Assembly: GCA_019095985.1 (NCBI GenBank)
Contig: CM032666.1
Span: forward strand, 61,908,644-61,972,643
From: Streblospio benedicti
Lineage: Eukaryota; Annelida; Polychaeta; Spionida; Spionidae
Length of the DNA: 64,000 bases
Direction: 5' to 3'
The position numbers and the translations under genes were made by a program. The notes below the pieces were generated by a model. That model searched no databases, was not told the origin of the DNA, and saw nothing but the letters and a program-made list of their open reading frames with translations. This document shows, one piece after another, positions 12,461 to 24,655 of this stretch; the first letter of the stretch is position 1; every line of letters starts with the position of its first letter.

Positions 12461-13430
12461 TGGAGAGATGACATATTTTTTTAGCCCTGAACGACACAGA
12501 CGTACACATGGACTTCTTTCTTCCGGAACTATAGCATCATGGCTATACTATGTTATAGATTAAATGGATAGTGATGAAATCAAGCCAACAGTAGTGAGTT
12601 AAAATGAGTTAAAATGATATTTACGCTATAAATAAAACTGTCACTTACTGTTTTCTATTTTGTATACATTTAACTTAACTGTTGCAAGGACCACCACCCA
12701 TTTTTTGTGAAATATTTGATTTTCATGCTTTTATTTATCAATTTACTTTAATTCATTCATTTATTTTATTTTTTTGGTTGGGGGTGGGGTGCACGTCCGC
12801 TTTCAATTGTGCGTATAAAATCTCCATTTTTTCAAAATATCCAGTGGAATTTCGAAGCTCTTAGCTTCTACTAAAGAGCATTAGTATTTCTACTTTTATT
12901 ATTTATTTACAGCTGAAGTAAATCCCAAGGCTGTTTGTTTCATCCATTTTATTTGTCATGTGTAGAGTAAGATGTAAGAATTACATGAAGAAAAATATAT
13001 TGTAACATGAGCGGAAGGATGAAAAATACTATGCAGAATGCAGATTCGGGACAAGCACACTCCGCACCAGCATCCATCCCATACGCCACGGCGACCACGT
13101 GGACGAGCCACTGCTATGTCCTAGTCATAATGGCGCATCCGCATCCCCCCAAAAAATGTCACGACGTCAAGGCATCCAACATCAATCCACGCACCAAGCC
13201 GACCTCTTGTAAACAACAAACCACTAATTATAAACAAACACGAGAACTCCCCATCGCTCACCCATAGTCTACCTCGGTCTCACGCGCCATCACCATGCTT
13301 AAAACCCGGCCTGCCTCATCACTCGTCACATTGCGCCCGCGCTCCCGTAGGACCAGCTTTGACACGCACTCGCGGCGCAGCAACCCACCCAGCCTCATCA
13401 CTCGACACTCCACACCGTCTCGACCGCACT
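12460..13430. other. AT-rich spacer changing to C-rich sequence
   Basis: Up to about 13,000 the DNA is AT-rich with no gene. From about 13,000 the composition changes to C- and A-rich plus strand, matching the envelope-like fossil that follows. A frame at 13,007-13,267 shares this composition and may be the upstream part of that element, but I recognise no domain in it. Confidence 0.45.
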
Positions 13431-13431
13431 C

Positions 13432-15081
13432 ATGGGACCAGCGTCGGCACATCACCTCCAACTACAGCCTAGCATGCAAAGTATGCAGCTCATAATACTC
13501 GTCTGGACACTATTCCAAGCCGTAGGAGCCACACCCGCGCATATCACATCCAAGGCAGCGGTCGGACTCCTCTTCACACATGAACCACATGCAATAATAC
13601 ACGCAGATGGACACTTCGATGTTCATTCCATGGTCAAAATACCCCCCTTGAACGAGATGGCGCGCGAAATTTACAGCGATGAAAACATCGCAATAGAATG
13701 CAACCTAGAAGGCACGGGACAAAATTTATGCCTCTACATCAAAAACATTACCAAACTCGAACTGAAACAACTCAAACAACTAAAACAACAGACTGAGCGG
13801 CACATGAAAATTCACGACAACTTGCTCCAGCAATTCCTTCTCGTAGACGGCCCACAAAAACACTCGTGGCTGCCCTTAAGTGGCATATTCTCGACCGTGT
13901 TTGGCACAGCCAAACACTCAGACATCAGAAAGCTCAAATCACAACTCAAAACAATGTCAACTAACGCCCAATTCCTCGACGCTAACTACGACAACCTCTA
14001 TAAAGCATTCCAAGATACATATAACGCCATGACTCACCCCATCAATGGTCTGGTCACGTTAGAACATCACCAAGATGAAACACTGCTAGCCACAATCAAC
14101 AACATGGACAAGTTCAATGACCAAATCAACGATTTTGTTTCTTTCGCCTCCCCAAGCAAACTCAACTAACTGCTGGAGCTCCTCGCAGTTCTAAACAGGC
14201 TCCAACAACGTACAGACCACATCCTACAATTTCACGACGTACTTACGGACTTCATCACTGGCCTCAAAACGCTCGCCAAAAACCATCTACCTCCAAGTCT
14301 CGTGTCTCCAAAATCACTCAGCAAAGGCTTACGAACGCTATCTTTCAAAATCCGACGATACAACTACCAACCGCTACCCTACAACCATATCAAACAGTAC
14401 TACTACAAAACCTCCACAGCTGTAGGACACATACTCGACGGCACCCTCGTCGTCTCAATTCCAGTTCCCATCATCTCGTCGACTCCACTCATTTTCAACC
14501 TATATCACATGACAACTCATCCCCTCCCCATCCATGGACCCACGTCCAATCAAGCCCCGTTTACCAGATTACAGCTAGAACACGAATATTTTCTGATTTC
14601 CTCAGACAATAGCTACTACGGGTTTGCATCGCAACACGAGGTCCTCGCATGCCGCCAAAACGCGGACGTGTGTCATCTACCCGAAGCCCTCCATCACCGA
14701 AGCAGAGGCGGATGCAAATACAACATCTTCGCCAACATAGACAACATCAAAAAATGCAACTTACGGGTATAAGTTCAAGATTCCCTGCAAACCACAACAC
14801 GCGTCAGACCACATGAATACCTCCTCCACGTTTTTAATCAATCAATCACCATCAAATGCACCGAAAAAGATCAAACCCAAATGCTAATCACGACTCACAC
14901 AATAGTCACGCTCGGATGTTACTGTCACATCGTAGTAGACAACATTATCATCGGGCCCTGCTTCGAAGGCTGTGATTCCTCACAAACTAGCGAAATTATA
15001 GCTGAATACCCTGTCAACCTTCAACTAGTGCACGAAATAAACACCCTCAGCACGCTCCAGTTCCATTTTTGCTTGGTTTGA
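13432..15081 (+). pseudogene. Fossil envelope-like glycoprotein of an LTR-type retroelement
   Basis: The first part (13,432-14,169) opens with a hydrophobic signal-like segment (LIILVWTLFQAVGA). It has a helical, Lys/Gln-rich stretch and then an LSGIFSTVFGTA segment followed by a long heptad-like region, the layout of F-type fusion glycoproteins of errantivirus-like Metaviridae and baculoviruses. The second part (14,302-14,772) has an IPVPIISSTPLIFNLYHM stretch and paired cysteines. The third (about 14,800-15,081) has a GCYCHI cysteine cluster. This order is typical of Gypsy-type Env ectodomains. It is broken, with roughly two or three breaks. No gag, pol or LTR was recognised beside it. Family assignment is by motif layout only. 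Confidence 0.55.
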
Positions 15082-15084
15082 TCC

Positions 15085-16245
15085 CCAAACAACCAAAATC
15101 AATTTTGACAGACAAATCTTATGGGACGTATATGTCATGGCATAATTATGGAACTACACTAATTTCTCAACTTAAAAGCCCCTAGATATTGTACCACTCA
15201 ATATATGTGCAGTGTAAATGGTCCAATAGAAGAACATGAAAAAAGCTGAGTTTGGAAAAAAATGTTGGCAAAGTTTTGTTGATTGAAATGGAATCTTTGA
15301 TATGTGTACTTTGGAAGAAAAAAAGTTTACTCATATTTACCTTGGGGAAAGTTTTCAAAATGGCCACAAAATGGCTGCCATCATGATTTTTCTAACAATC
15401 AGAAAACCTTAACGATTCTTCATATGGTATTGTATGATGCATCATTTGTAACTATATTTGACAAGTTGAACTCATTTATGACATCAAATTATTTATGTTT
15501 GGACATAATACAAGATGGCCGCCAATATGGTGGATGTTGGCATACACTAATTATTTATTACAGAAAATGTAATTAAAGAAAATTAAATTTCTTTTTTTTA
15601 TTTATTTTTTATTTTTTAAATGCTGGTGGTCATTGATTTTCTATTGTACTTACATTTTAACCATTCAAAATGGCTGCCAAGATGGCCGCCAATAACTACA
15701 ACTTTGTTTCAAATTATTAGAAAACTATACAAATTATACAATATTGCACGTGTTGCATCATTTCTAGCTATATGTACCATTCCAGTAATTTATTATGTGT
15801 TTACACCTCAATTTATTAAAATATGGCTGCCAATATGCTGACACAGACATGGTGTGAAATAATTTGTAGACAGGTAAAGCTTTGGAAGGTCGTACATTCA
15901 TACTCACAATCTCCTGTTCATACCAGGCCAGCCACATATGCACATGGGCAGGTGATAAGACCATTTGGCTAACCTCCCTGTACGTTCAGAGACATGTTCA
16001 TTCTTGGCCAACTTCTAACTTGTAAGTCTATTTATGTCTCTTTATGCTTCATCTAACATCTATCCCCGAACTTTTCTACTATATCAGGAGCGCGTGTCAC
16101 TTTTGACAGGAGGTCACCATGCCATGTTATGGCCCTCTTTCGTATGGGGCTTGATTTGCTTGAACCTTAATGTGACAAAATACAATGTCTTTTTAGGAAA
16201 CATTGACAACTAGTAACATTCTACACATTTAGTGGTGATGCTAAT
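15085..16245. other. AT-rich spacer with recurring AAGATGGCCGCC-like words
   Basis: No gene recognised. Between 15,350 and 15,840, words of the type ATGGCTGCCA or AAGATGGCCGCCAAT recur about five times (for example 15,514, 15,668 and 15,680) in loosely repeated AT-rich sequence. Confidence 0.5.
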
Positions 16246-16249
16246 GATT

Positions 16250-16640
16250 TGTTCACTGGCAGATGACATGAATCTGGGATTGACTCTTTCCAATATCTAT
16301 GACGTACGTTCCTCCCACTAGAAACAACACGTAAATGATGTGGTTGCTAAGGCAAATAAAAAAACAAGGCTCTCTGTGGTTCACCTTAAAAGCCGAGGAG
16401 AATCTTATATATGACTATTGTGTGGTACACACTCACAAATTGTTGTGCAATCTGAGAGCCAACAGACACGAATATGGTGACCTCCCTTGTGGCATCTAAC
16501 AAAGAGCACCCCATCAGGCCCGTGGAGCCCGTGCTATAATTTCTATCATCTCTGTGTCTGCCCTGGTTCCAGACTTAAAATGTCAAGCCTGGCAGAGCGG
16601 CGTAGGAATCATTTGACTTGAACACTGAATCATTCAATAT
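16250..16640 (+). pseudogene. Very decayed LINE C-terminal fragment
   Basis: Short conceptual peptides in shifting frames resemble the post-RT region of CR1/Jockey/L2-like LINEs: VNDVVAKANKKTRLSVVHLK near 16,335-16,390, ARAIIS near 16,520, then SSLAERRRNHL near 16,580-16,615, which resembles the L-SL-ERR motif found after the RT domain. The frames are heavily interrupted. This is a weak call. Confidence 0.3.
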
Positions 16641-16649
16641 AAAGTTGAC

Positions 16650-17320
16650 TACTGGTAGACAAGCACATGATTCTTACTCCTGGAATCTATTACGGTTAAA
16701 TTGTAGTGATAATCATTCTCCACATTGGACTTCAACAGTGTATCGGATGATTCTTCGGTGAAATAACCTTGGGCCTGAAGTCATCTATGCGTTTTTTATA
16801 AGTTTAAAGTCAGCTGGCTGCTAAGCTGTAGGTAGTCAGCCTGTGCTCCCTCCAGTTCCAACCATTGGGGTCATTGCCTCTTATGGGGAAGGCTAACAGC
16901 TATTCTGCAGATAAAGCGTTCACATTTATGCTAAGCACAAACTTAGCTCAACATTGCAGAGCCCTATGTAATAACTCAATTCTACTCTCACCGTTCTTGC
17001 AAGCAAGCTCCCACCACTGTATTGATATAGCTGAAGACACAGCTTTGTGTAATAACTGACAGTTAATGATTTGAATCATAAATAATCAACTACAAATGTA
17101 GAACAAACCTTTGACAGTTTTGAAACATATCTAGTGTTTCTTACCATATACCATCAAAAGCAGATGATTTTATGTCAATTAATTAAAGTAGCGATAGAGT
17201 GTCATGATGGGTGAGGGCTTGCCATAATTGGAACAAAGTACCTTTTTATGATGTCTGCAACCAAACAAGTGCAATGCCTCTGCACACTGAGGATGGCACT
17301 GTCCTGGACTATGTTAAAGA
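16650..17320. other. Spacer, nothing recognised
   Basis: Two short frames (16,865 and 17,211) show no domain. GC content is near 42 percent, and the stretch could be further decayed element sequence. Confidence 0.4.
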
Positions 17321-17329
17321 TTTCAAATG

Positions 17330-17560
17330 CCGCAGACGTTCCTCTTCCAACTACTCCTTGTTGCGTTTCCTAAGACTACACGTGCACCACGTACCTGGGC
17401 CACCGGTCGGCCCCTGGGTCGTGGGGTGTATTGCCCCGGGTTTCACGAGAGGACTTCGCACCGGTGTTGACACGCTGAGCTACGGGCGTTCCCTTCGCTG
17501 CAACCACGGTAGACCAAGTCCACGACGGTGAGGGACGAAGGCCACCGGCCAAACCTCGGT
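17330..17560 (-). repeat. Fragment of the unclassified GC-rich repeat of 47.5-49.5 kb
   Basis: About 230 bases match the reverse complement of 49,185-49,415. Shared blocks include CGCAGACGTTCCTCTTCC, GTGTTTCCTAAGACTACA or a variant, TGGGCCACCGGTCGGCC, GGGTGTATTGCCCCGG and AGACCAAGTCCACGACGGTG. It is an isolated piece in AT-rich surroundings, so it looks like a truncated insertion. Confidence 0.85.
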
Positions 17561-19150
17561 AAAGACAAGTAGAAAAAACCCGACGTGCTGCTGTACCAGC
17601 GTCTAAGAGAGAACTGCCGCTAATCGGCTCAATCCAGTACAAGAGAGTACTGGTTCCTAATCCTAATAGTGGCCATAGTAAAGGACAACAACAAAGCCCC
17701 ATCAAGGTGTGTGTAACTGGGATATTAACCTAGTCCAGTGCAACTTATACTACAGGGGTTTTTATACTCTGCGGTGATGCTGCAATGAACCCGCGCACTG
17801 GAGGCCCTAACAACATTTGTTACACTATAACTAAATATCATTAGAAATATAGAACAAAATTTGTAATACTTACCTATTTAAATAGTGTATCATAACACCT
17901 ATTATCACTGAGACTGTACCTTATATAAATTCTTATTAATGTTTATTTGTTGTTTTTAGTTTCTAATTTTAATTTTGGATTGTGTTATATTTTCCCTGAA
18001 GAGGACACTATTGTGTTGAAACGTAGGAACTATTTCATAAGAAACTATTTAATAAAATATTGTGAAATTTAAAAATTCTGTTTTTCTGTGATTCAAAATA
18101 AGTCTCCACGAAAATACAGAATCTGACAAAACACAATTATTGGACTGATTACAATCTCACCTTTACAACAGCGTATGATATCATTGCATAATAAGTAACT
18201 TTACATAAGAAAAATAAATGTAAAAATGTTCTTTCTAGTGTCAGCAAAGCTAGAGCAGGTCAGCCCGGGTGGGTGCATTGAAGAATACACCCTAATAAGA
18301 TTAGGTCAATTAAACACTTAATTGACCCAGGCTTAAGCCCGGTTGAGCTTTCGGAAAAGGTATTGGAAACAAAACATGGGAATCGGAGACGTGGGAGGCC
18401 TCTGCCGAAGTGAGAGGTCTGTGGGGAATTTTCTGGATTTCCTAAAACGTGATGCAGGAGCTACTAGTGTTATCAAAATGGCCACATTATTGCAGGACAG
18501 GGAGATGTGAAGACTTCGTGTTCTGTGCTTGAGGTTTCTAGCCTAACTACAATATAGCGCCTTAGATAGTTAATCTAAAACTTTTGCTTGGTCAGATGGT
18601 GTCATGTACGGTATAGCTTATGAGTCTATATCAGACTCATAAGCTTGGCTTAGTCTAACCACTGGTGCAAGGCTTATCATTGTGAGATGCCGTGAGCCAT
18701 GGTAGACTAGAGGACAGAGAATATAACGCTGTGTAGTTGATTGTAGAGATCAGATAATAAATAGTATTCAAGTCATCTCCATGGTCTTCCTACTTCCTTA
18801 TGTCTTAGAGTAAAACCACTCATGACAATGGCCAGTTAATAAGTATATATGCATATCAGGACTGACTCAAAATATAGCATATCTTTGACCTGGGCTAATA
18901 TTCAAAACCAATGAGTGGAGCTAGCCTTACACAGTCTCTCTAAGGAAAGATCAGTATATCAGGTGTCTGTAATAGATTTGATGACTGTCTCAATCACAAT
19001 GATGCATTATTATAGACAATCATTTTTTAATCTGGTAGCCTTGTATTTTACTCATTAGTGAATAACAAATGGTAGATCAGAATTTTTGTTATTTTAGATA
19101 GTGCAAAACCAAATTACATAAAAACTAAACAAGCAAATCATGATTCTATC
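17560..19150. other. Spacer with a small hairpin
   Basis: No gene recognised. A 13-bp perfect inverted repeat lies at 18,615-18,645 (left arm AGCTTATGAGTCT, 5-base loop). A segment at about 18,255-18,365 contains GGTCAATTAA and TTAATTGACC as an inverted pair. Confidence 0.5.
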
Positions 19151-19720
19151 ACTGACAGTGCGCATGCTAATCACAATCATTCAAACATTGCAGTGGCGGC
19201 CATCTTGAATTTGGCTAATATCCAAATGAGGAATCTTTTATGAGTATAGTTAGATTATTTTAGCCTATAAACCGATATTAAGACACCAAACTCATGATTC
19301 TATCACATAGTAGTTGAAATGTTATAAACATTCTCATACTTTGAGAACTCCTGTGGTGGCCATCTTGGATTTTGTTTACATCCAAATGTTGAATCTTGTT
19401 TTCACGAATATATGTGGATTCCTTGACTTCATAAACTTACACCTGGACACCAAAATCATGATTTTATCATTAGTAGTAACTAACTAATGGACAATCATAA
19501 ATTTCGAATACCCATGTGGCGGCCATCTTGGAGTTTGCATATATAGAGATAGTCAATATTGTTCCAATGGCCATATTTGGATTCTATGACCAAGAAAACC
19601 TACCCCAAGACACCAAAATCATGACTATCACAAATATCAAGAAAGATATGTACAATATAAGATCTCAACCCCCCACGAGCGGCCATCTTGGATTTCTCAA
19701 AACGCTGGGGAATATCAAAC
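19150..19720. repeat. Tandem repeat, ~160-bp units with GGCCATCTTGGA
   Basis: The words CATGATT-TATCAC, then GTGGCGGCCATCTTGGA or similar, then ATATCCAAATG recur four times, with GGCCATCTTG near 19,197, 19,359, 19,522 and 19,681. The 85-codon frame at 19,516-19,773 lies within it and looks fortuitous. Confidence 0.7.
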
Positions 19721-19954
19721 TATTATCAGGGCTAAAATTCATTCTGAAGTACCCCTTTACCAAAATCAGGTGAGAAAAATTCTTATACTCACAAAAGATG
19801 GTTCAGTGAAAATACCCTTCTTGGCTACCTGACTAATAGCCCCTGGACTATAGTATAAAGCCCATGTCATTGGCTGCAGCAGTAGACGTAAGACGTGCGA
19901 ATACTGTCAAGAAAAGTGCATTTCAGTATCAATCAATGATAAAAAGCCAAAAAA

Positions 19955-20563
19955 ATGTCGATTTTTGCGCTAAAATGCATGCTTTTTCTCTTAATGCAAT
20001 TACATGCTGGTTGCTATACATCAGAAATATGCCTTCGAAACCTAGCAAAGGCACCAATAGCTTGGAGTGGAGGGAAGGGTGAACACGGGATGTTCACCGG
20101 CAGTTGGTTTAGGAACTGCAAATCCGTGTACGAAGGCACAAGTGCCGCAGAAGCGGAGCAAACGGCCTGCTGCATGGCGAAATGTCACACCTACAAATGG
20201 GCAAACGCCTTGTATATCGACCAGGCATTAACCAGGTGCACGTGCTTCTCTTGTCCGCTCGACACAATTGAATTGGATTCAATTACTACTAAAACCACCC
20301 AATCGATGGTCGTATTTGAAGAAAGAATTGCCTGTTATGAGGATCCAAGTGTTGAAGCAATAGGAGAGTGTAACAGCCAAATCGGCACGATTTGCGAATT
20401 CAAATGTGCCCCTGGCTACAATCTCACTGAAGATCTAGGAGATGGAATAATATCCACGAATGCTACTTGCAAAACAAACGTTCATCATAACCAAACCAAC
20501 GGCGTAATAACAATTACTTTCAGGTTCCAAACGTTGCCACAATGTGAATATATCGGAGGTAGG
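19955..20563 (+). CDS. First coding exon of a secreted or membrane cysteine-rich protein
   Basis: The frame starts with a clear signal peptide (residues 1 to about 19, core ALKCMLFLLMQLHAG). Residues 26-100 form a cysteine-rich module (C26, C55, C72, C73, C77, C95, C97, C100) that I cannot name. Residues about 127-197 resemble a Sushi/CCP module: C127, C139, C147, C151, C172 and C197, with the CAPGYNLT stretch typical of the CxxGY part of CCPs. Three N-glycosylation sites are visible (N156, N169, N179). The frame runs into GGTAG|GTAAAC, a good splice donor in phase 2 near 20,564, so the printed stop is intronic. A candidate final exon with a transmembrane helix lies at 26,091. Host gene; name unknown. 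Confidence 0.65.
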
Positions 20564-20566
20564 TAA

Positions 20567-21360
20567 ACTGCACTTTTTCTTTCTTTTTTTCTTCTTTTTT
20601 CACATTTATAAGGACAAAATATGTCGCAGGTTATGTGCTTGATGTTCTAAGCATCCATTACCAGGATGGTTAGGCAATCAAAACTAGACTATTTCCACTT
20701 GCACTTGTCACGAAAAACGACTGAAAATATAGTGCTTATTTACTAGTCTACCGGGGCTGTCAGTGATAGGATTTCATAAGAAAATACATCTTTATCTATT
20801 TTGAGCTTATTATTCAATTCACATCAAAATGAAACCCAATAAAGAAAATATCAATGTCTAGTGTGTTAATTCTGATATTTCGGATGATAAACCCCACACA
20901 GCAGAAAAGTTCATCAATTGAGATTTGACCAGGAAGAAACCGACACCAGAGCATTGCTTTACTGCTGGAAATTGAAAGTGCTGTGTTTTTTTCCATCTTG
21001 TGAAGTGAATTCATGAGCTTTTCCTTCACATATGAGAATCACCTTCTTTAAGCCCTGACGCTGTTGCATGTTTGCGCCACACATCCATGAGCACATTTGT
21101 AAAATGGATTTTGTTCTCAGCATTGCATAAAAATAGTTTCCCGTCTCTTGGCCTCTGTGTTTTCTCCTTTTACAATCAACTTCCCACCCCATTCTCGTCG
21201 CCTACGTTCCATTGATTTTACAGAATCATCTTTGGTGTAATTTTCTGTGCTGAATACTACCACACCTTTATTTAGCATGGTATGTCCTTCATTGTATGAA
21301 AAATTGCATTTCCATCAATGACTGCTAGTCTCTCCTGCTGGTGGAACATCAGAGTTTACA
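20567..21360. other. Probable intron of the surrounding plus-strand gene
   Basis: No conserved domain was recognised on either strand. Minus-strand frames at 20,814-21,029 and 20,959-21,192 lie downstream of the gene-family fragment at 21.36-22.5 kb and could be its decayed continuation, but no PIN-type motif is visible in them. Confidence 0.4.
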
Positions 21361-22495
21361 CAATCCTTTGTTACATGTTGAAAAGCTTTTGCTTTGCCGT
21401 CTTGGCTAAGAAACCATCAGTGGTACCAATGCAATATGGAACAGGAGTTAACTGATACTTCATGACTTTCTCAAGGTCAAGCTGTAAATTAGCTGCCTTA
21501 AGTGTTTTAACCATCAATTGGAATGGAATGTTGCTCGTTTGCTTATATATTATCTATTTGTTTTTCTTTTACCTGACAACAATGGCTTTGTTCATATCTG
21601 CCATGGTTTGAGGTTCAGCTTTTTAATTAGGTCAAAAAGTTGTTCTTTGTTTCAAGCTGTGCTTCAAACTTAACCCTTTCGTCTTTACCAGCCGTCTCTG
21701 CTCTCAATATGTCATGCTCAATCTCTTTGGAAACTGGTGCACCAGATGAAATATTGTACAACGGGTCTGTGCCTTCAATTTCAAATGGGTTCATAAAGCT
21801 TTCAAAAGCATTATTATGCTGATCACCTACTTCTTACTTCATTTTACCTCGGCTGCTCTCATCTCATGGTGCTTTTCAGCATTTTTTGCCCCCTCCATAT
21901 TCACCAGTGATAAAGTGGACTCAAGATACTTTGAACACCGCTCATGTGTAGTTTTTCCCATCTTTGATATGCATTGTACTTGTTAGAAATGCCCATCAGG
22001 CCAGCTCCACCCCGAACTCTTGATTTGGCTTGCTTCATGAAGGTTTCCTCCATGGTTTTGTCCACATCAAACCTGTTACCAGGAATAATTGATCTTGCCC
22101 CGCTGATTGCACCTTGCTTGAGAACCTCAGTAGCACCAGAGTGTGATTCTTCAATATTTGCCAGATATGTAGAGTAAAATGTTAAGTAGCGTGCATAAGT
22201 TTGCCCTCCAAAACTGAAGAAGAGGTCAGGCATTAGGGTGATACAATTAGCATACATGTATTGCATGAAGTCATTCATCTTTACTGCATGTACCAGTTGT
22301 AAGATGAGCCAAACATAATCTCTATATGGGTACCAGAATTGACCTGTTTTTCCAAGTGATCCCTTTTTAATTTCACTGCAGAACTTATAATAATAATTCA
22401 TGTTTGTCTCAAGTTCCTCTTCAACTAGTCGAGATTCTAGAATTTCTTTTCATGGTGATTCTATGAAAGATTCAATTTTTTCTTTGTTGAATAAG
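21361..22495 (-). pseudogene. Middle part of a repetitive treble-clef/PIN gene family
   Basis: Reading from high to low coordinates, 22,401-21,901 gives a segment with WYPYRDYVWLILQLVHAVK, then VDKTMEETFMKQAKSRVRGG, then AGLMGISNKYNAYQRW. This matches what I remember of large uncharacterised proteins of cnidarians, lancelets and fish, where a Q-N-x-KG-GG-GLT...RW signature follows such a helical region. Next, 21,822-21,640 gives SFMNPFEIEGTDPLYNISSG, and 21,540-21,365 gives YQLTPVPYCIGTTDG, both normally found after the GG signature and before the PIN domain. Stops and shifts separate the pieces (for example after 21,640 and at the stop near 22,460). The family's biochemical role is unknown to me. 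No intact start is present. Confidence 0.55.
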
Positions 22496-22880
22496 CAAGC
22501 TCCACGAGTGCTTCCTCTTTTCCCTCGCTTGCAGGAAATTTATCCATTACAAAACTTTCTCATGCTACAGCAACTGACTTGTGACAATTCATAGCTCGCT
22601 CATGATTCTTATCCATCATGACACCATTCAATGATCCTGATGTTATTAGTCCTGCTTCCAGGAGTACATCTTCAAGTCCAGAGCCATTTGTCTTGTGTTC
22701 ATTCATGTTAATTTATCCACCTCAGTTTGTTGATCTCTTAGCGCAACCTGATGATGAAGCATTAGATGACAATGACTCAGATGTGTATGAGTCTGAATTT
22801 TCTTCATCAGAATCAGATGAAGACAGTGACAAAGGCTTAATTATGGGTGACGAAAGACAACAACATTGAATTGTGTTCTA
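22495..22880. other. Spacer with an acidic plus-strand frame
   Basis: An 83-codon plus-strand frame at 22,618-22,869 has an Asp/Ser/Glu-rich C-terminal half. It lies opposite the upstream part of the minus-strand family fragment, where EEALVELAYS-like sequence can be read on the minus strand. I cannot support it as a gene. Confidence 0.35.
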
Positions 22881-22884
22881 AATT

Positions 22885-23900
22885 TGTGTCCGCCATCTTG
22901 GATCTATACTAATTAAGATATGATAGATGTACCATATTGTGATGTTTTACACATTTTTGTGTTTGTATAGCTAATGTAAGTTAAGGTTTTAAATGACTTC
23001 ATAGTGTTAATAAGAACTGATGATATGACGGTAATCGGATTTTCTTGAATTAAGGGGTATACATTTTGTTTTTATGCAAATGAGCCAGTGTATGCAAGTA
23101 TATACCTAATAACAGTTATGTAATAGCATTAGGGGATCCTGCTGTATATTGTCGCAAGTTGGCAGTAAGCAGAATACAAAATAATGGGTTATATGGGGAA
23201 AAGAAAGTGAATTATGTTGAATTTGGGGTTGGCCATCTTGGATTTATGCTAATTAGGATATCATGAATTCATCACATTATCATATGGTTCACTTTATAAT
23301 GTAAGTTTAGCTTTTCAAATGATATGACGGTAATCAGATTTTTTTGAATTTCCTATGACGGAGTAGCCATTTTGTTTTTATGCAAATGAGCCAGTGTATG
23401 CAAGTATATACCCAATGGCAGTTGTGAAATAGCATTAGGGGATCCTGCTGTATGTTTAAGCAAGTTGACAGTGAGCAGAATACAGAATATATGGGGAAAC
23501 GAAAGTGAATTATGTTGAAATTGGGGTCGGCCATCTTCGATTTATGCTAATTAGGATGTCATAAATTCATTGCATTATCATATTTTTCACTTTTTGGTAT
23601 TTCTATATATTTATAATGTAAGTTCAGCTTTTTAAATGACTACAAAGTGATAATAAAACTGATGATATGACGGTAATAAGATTTTCTTGATTTCCTATGA
23701 CGGGGGTAGCCATTTTGTTTTTATGCAAATGAGCCAGTGTATGCAAGTATATATCCAATAACAGTTATGAAATAGCATATGGGGATCCTGCTGTATATCT
23801 TAGAAAGTTGGCAGTGAACAGAATACAGAATGATGGGTTATATAGAGAAAAGAAAGTGAATTATGTCGAAAATTGGGCTCGGCCATCTTGGATTTATGTA
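22885..23900. repeat. Tandem repeat, three ~300-350-bp units
   Basis: GGCCATCTT(G/C)GAT followed by TATGCTAATTAGGAT or a variant recurs at about 22,891, 23,231, 23,530 and 23,881. Between them lie shared blocks GATATGACGGTAAT, ATTTTGTTTTTATGCAAATG, AGCCAGTGTATGCAAGTATAT and GGGGATCCTGCTGTATA. The last copy abuts the splice donor of the PIN-like exon, so the array probably sits in an intron of that minus-strand sequence. Confidence 0.85.
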
Positions 23901-23919
23901 TTAATGGCAAGAACCTTAC

Positions 23920-24655
23920 CCTCTCCAGACAAATAAGAAGTTGTATCACACCCACTTAGGGCATATGCACCAAGCAACTGACCACATTTATCACCAAGAT
24001 TAGCACATGTAGCATTTTTGTCTAAAATAGTATGATCCCATCTCTCCATGTGCACTCTAGATTGAATTTGATTCTTCCACACCCAGTAAACTAACAAAAC
24101 AAACACATCATGATCAGTATCATCACTGAGTACCCTAATACTTTTCTTCCCTAATTCAGCTGATTGTAATACATTTGATACAATGGTAATGTCTGCTTCA
24201 TCATGGGCGTAAGCCTCATCTATGTGAGTCTCCATTGTAGTGTTTGGAATGCTAAATGTTGCCATCACTGCAGACAATTGTCTCTTGTTATTCTTATTTT
24301 TCATCACTGCATCTCGCTTTGGTAGTTTAGACGACAATGATATGTGATAGTCAACTTGTTCTTCAACACTTCTGGCTCTTTCATGGTCATTGGCAGACAT
24401 CCCTTTGTATTTGTCAAATACAAGAATACATTCTCCTGTTGATTGATACTTCTTCAGATGGTCTTCAATTGAATCTACAAGTGAGGAAACATCACCTCCA
24501 TGAGGCCACACAACTCTATATAATAACTGGGATACATCAGCTATCACAATATCTGGATCAGAAGGCTGCACTAAAACACCTAACCGTTTCACAAGACTAG
24601 ACTTCACTCCTTTGCGCAAGTTTGGGGTTCTATTTGTATGTCCCTGACTGTACAA
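23920..24655 (-). CDS. PIN/XPG-like nuclease domain exon of a repetitive gene family
   Basis: An uninterrupted 253-codon frame covers almost a whole PIN-like fold. The acidic positions expected of the XPG/FEN1 branch are all visible: D40 in IVIADVSQLLY, D81 in LVFDKYKG, E153 and D155 in HDEADITI, D178/D179/D181 in LSDDTDHDVFVLL and D237 in ALSGCDTTSY. The same signature ends large uncharacterised proteins seen in many copies in cnidarian and other animal genomes; these are thought to be transposon-derived or mobile, though I know of no tested function. The frame opens with TTG, not ATG, so it is probably an internal exon: a possible acceptor ATTGTACAG ends at 24,648 and a donor GG|GTAAGG follows 23,920. 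Codon-level integrity suggests a young or selected copy. Confidence 0.6.

Noticed and set aside
13258-13495. Arg/Ser-rich frames on both strands just upstream of the envelope-like fossil
   Set aside because: They arise from C-rich sequence and overlap each other on opposite strands; no domain is visible.
18255-18365. Possible tRNA-derived SINE head around GTCAGCCCGGGTGGGTGC
   Set aside because: No convincing A-box and B-box pair or cloverleaf could be read.
20814-21192. Minus-strand frames as a PIN domain of the copy at 21.36-22.5 kb
   Set aside because: They lie where a PIN domain would be expected, but none of the acidic motifs is present.
22618-22869. Acidic 83-codon plus-strand frame
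   Set aside because: It lies opposite the minus-strand gene-family copy, has low complexity and no domain, and no splice or start context supports it.
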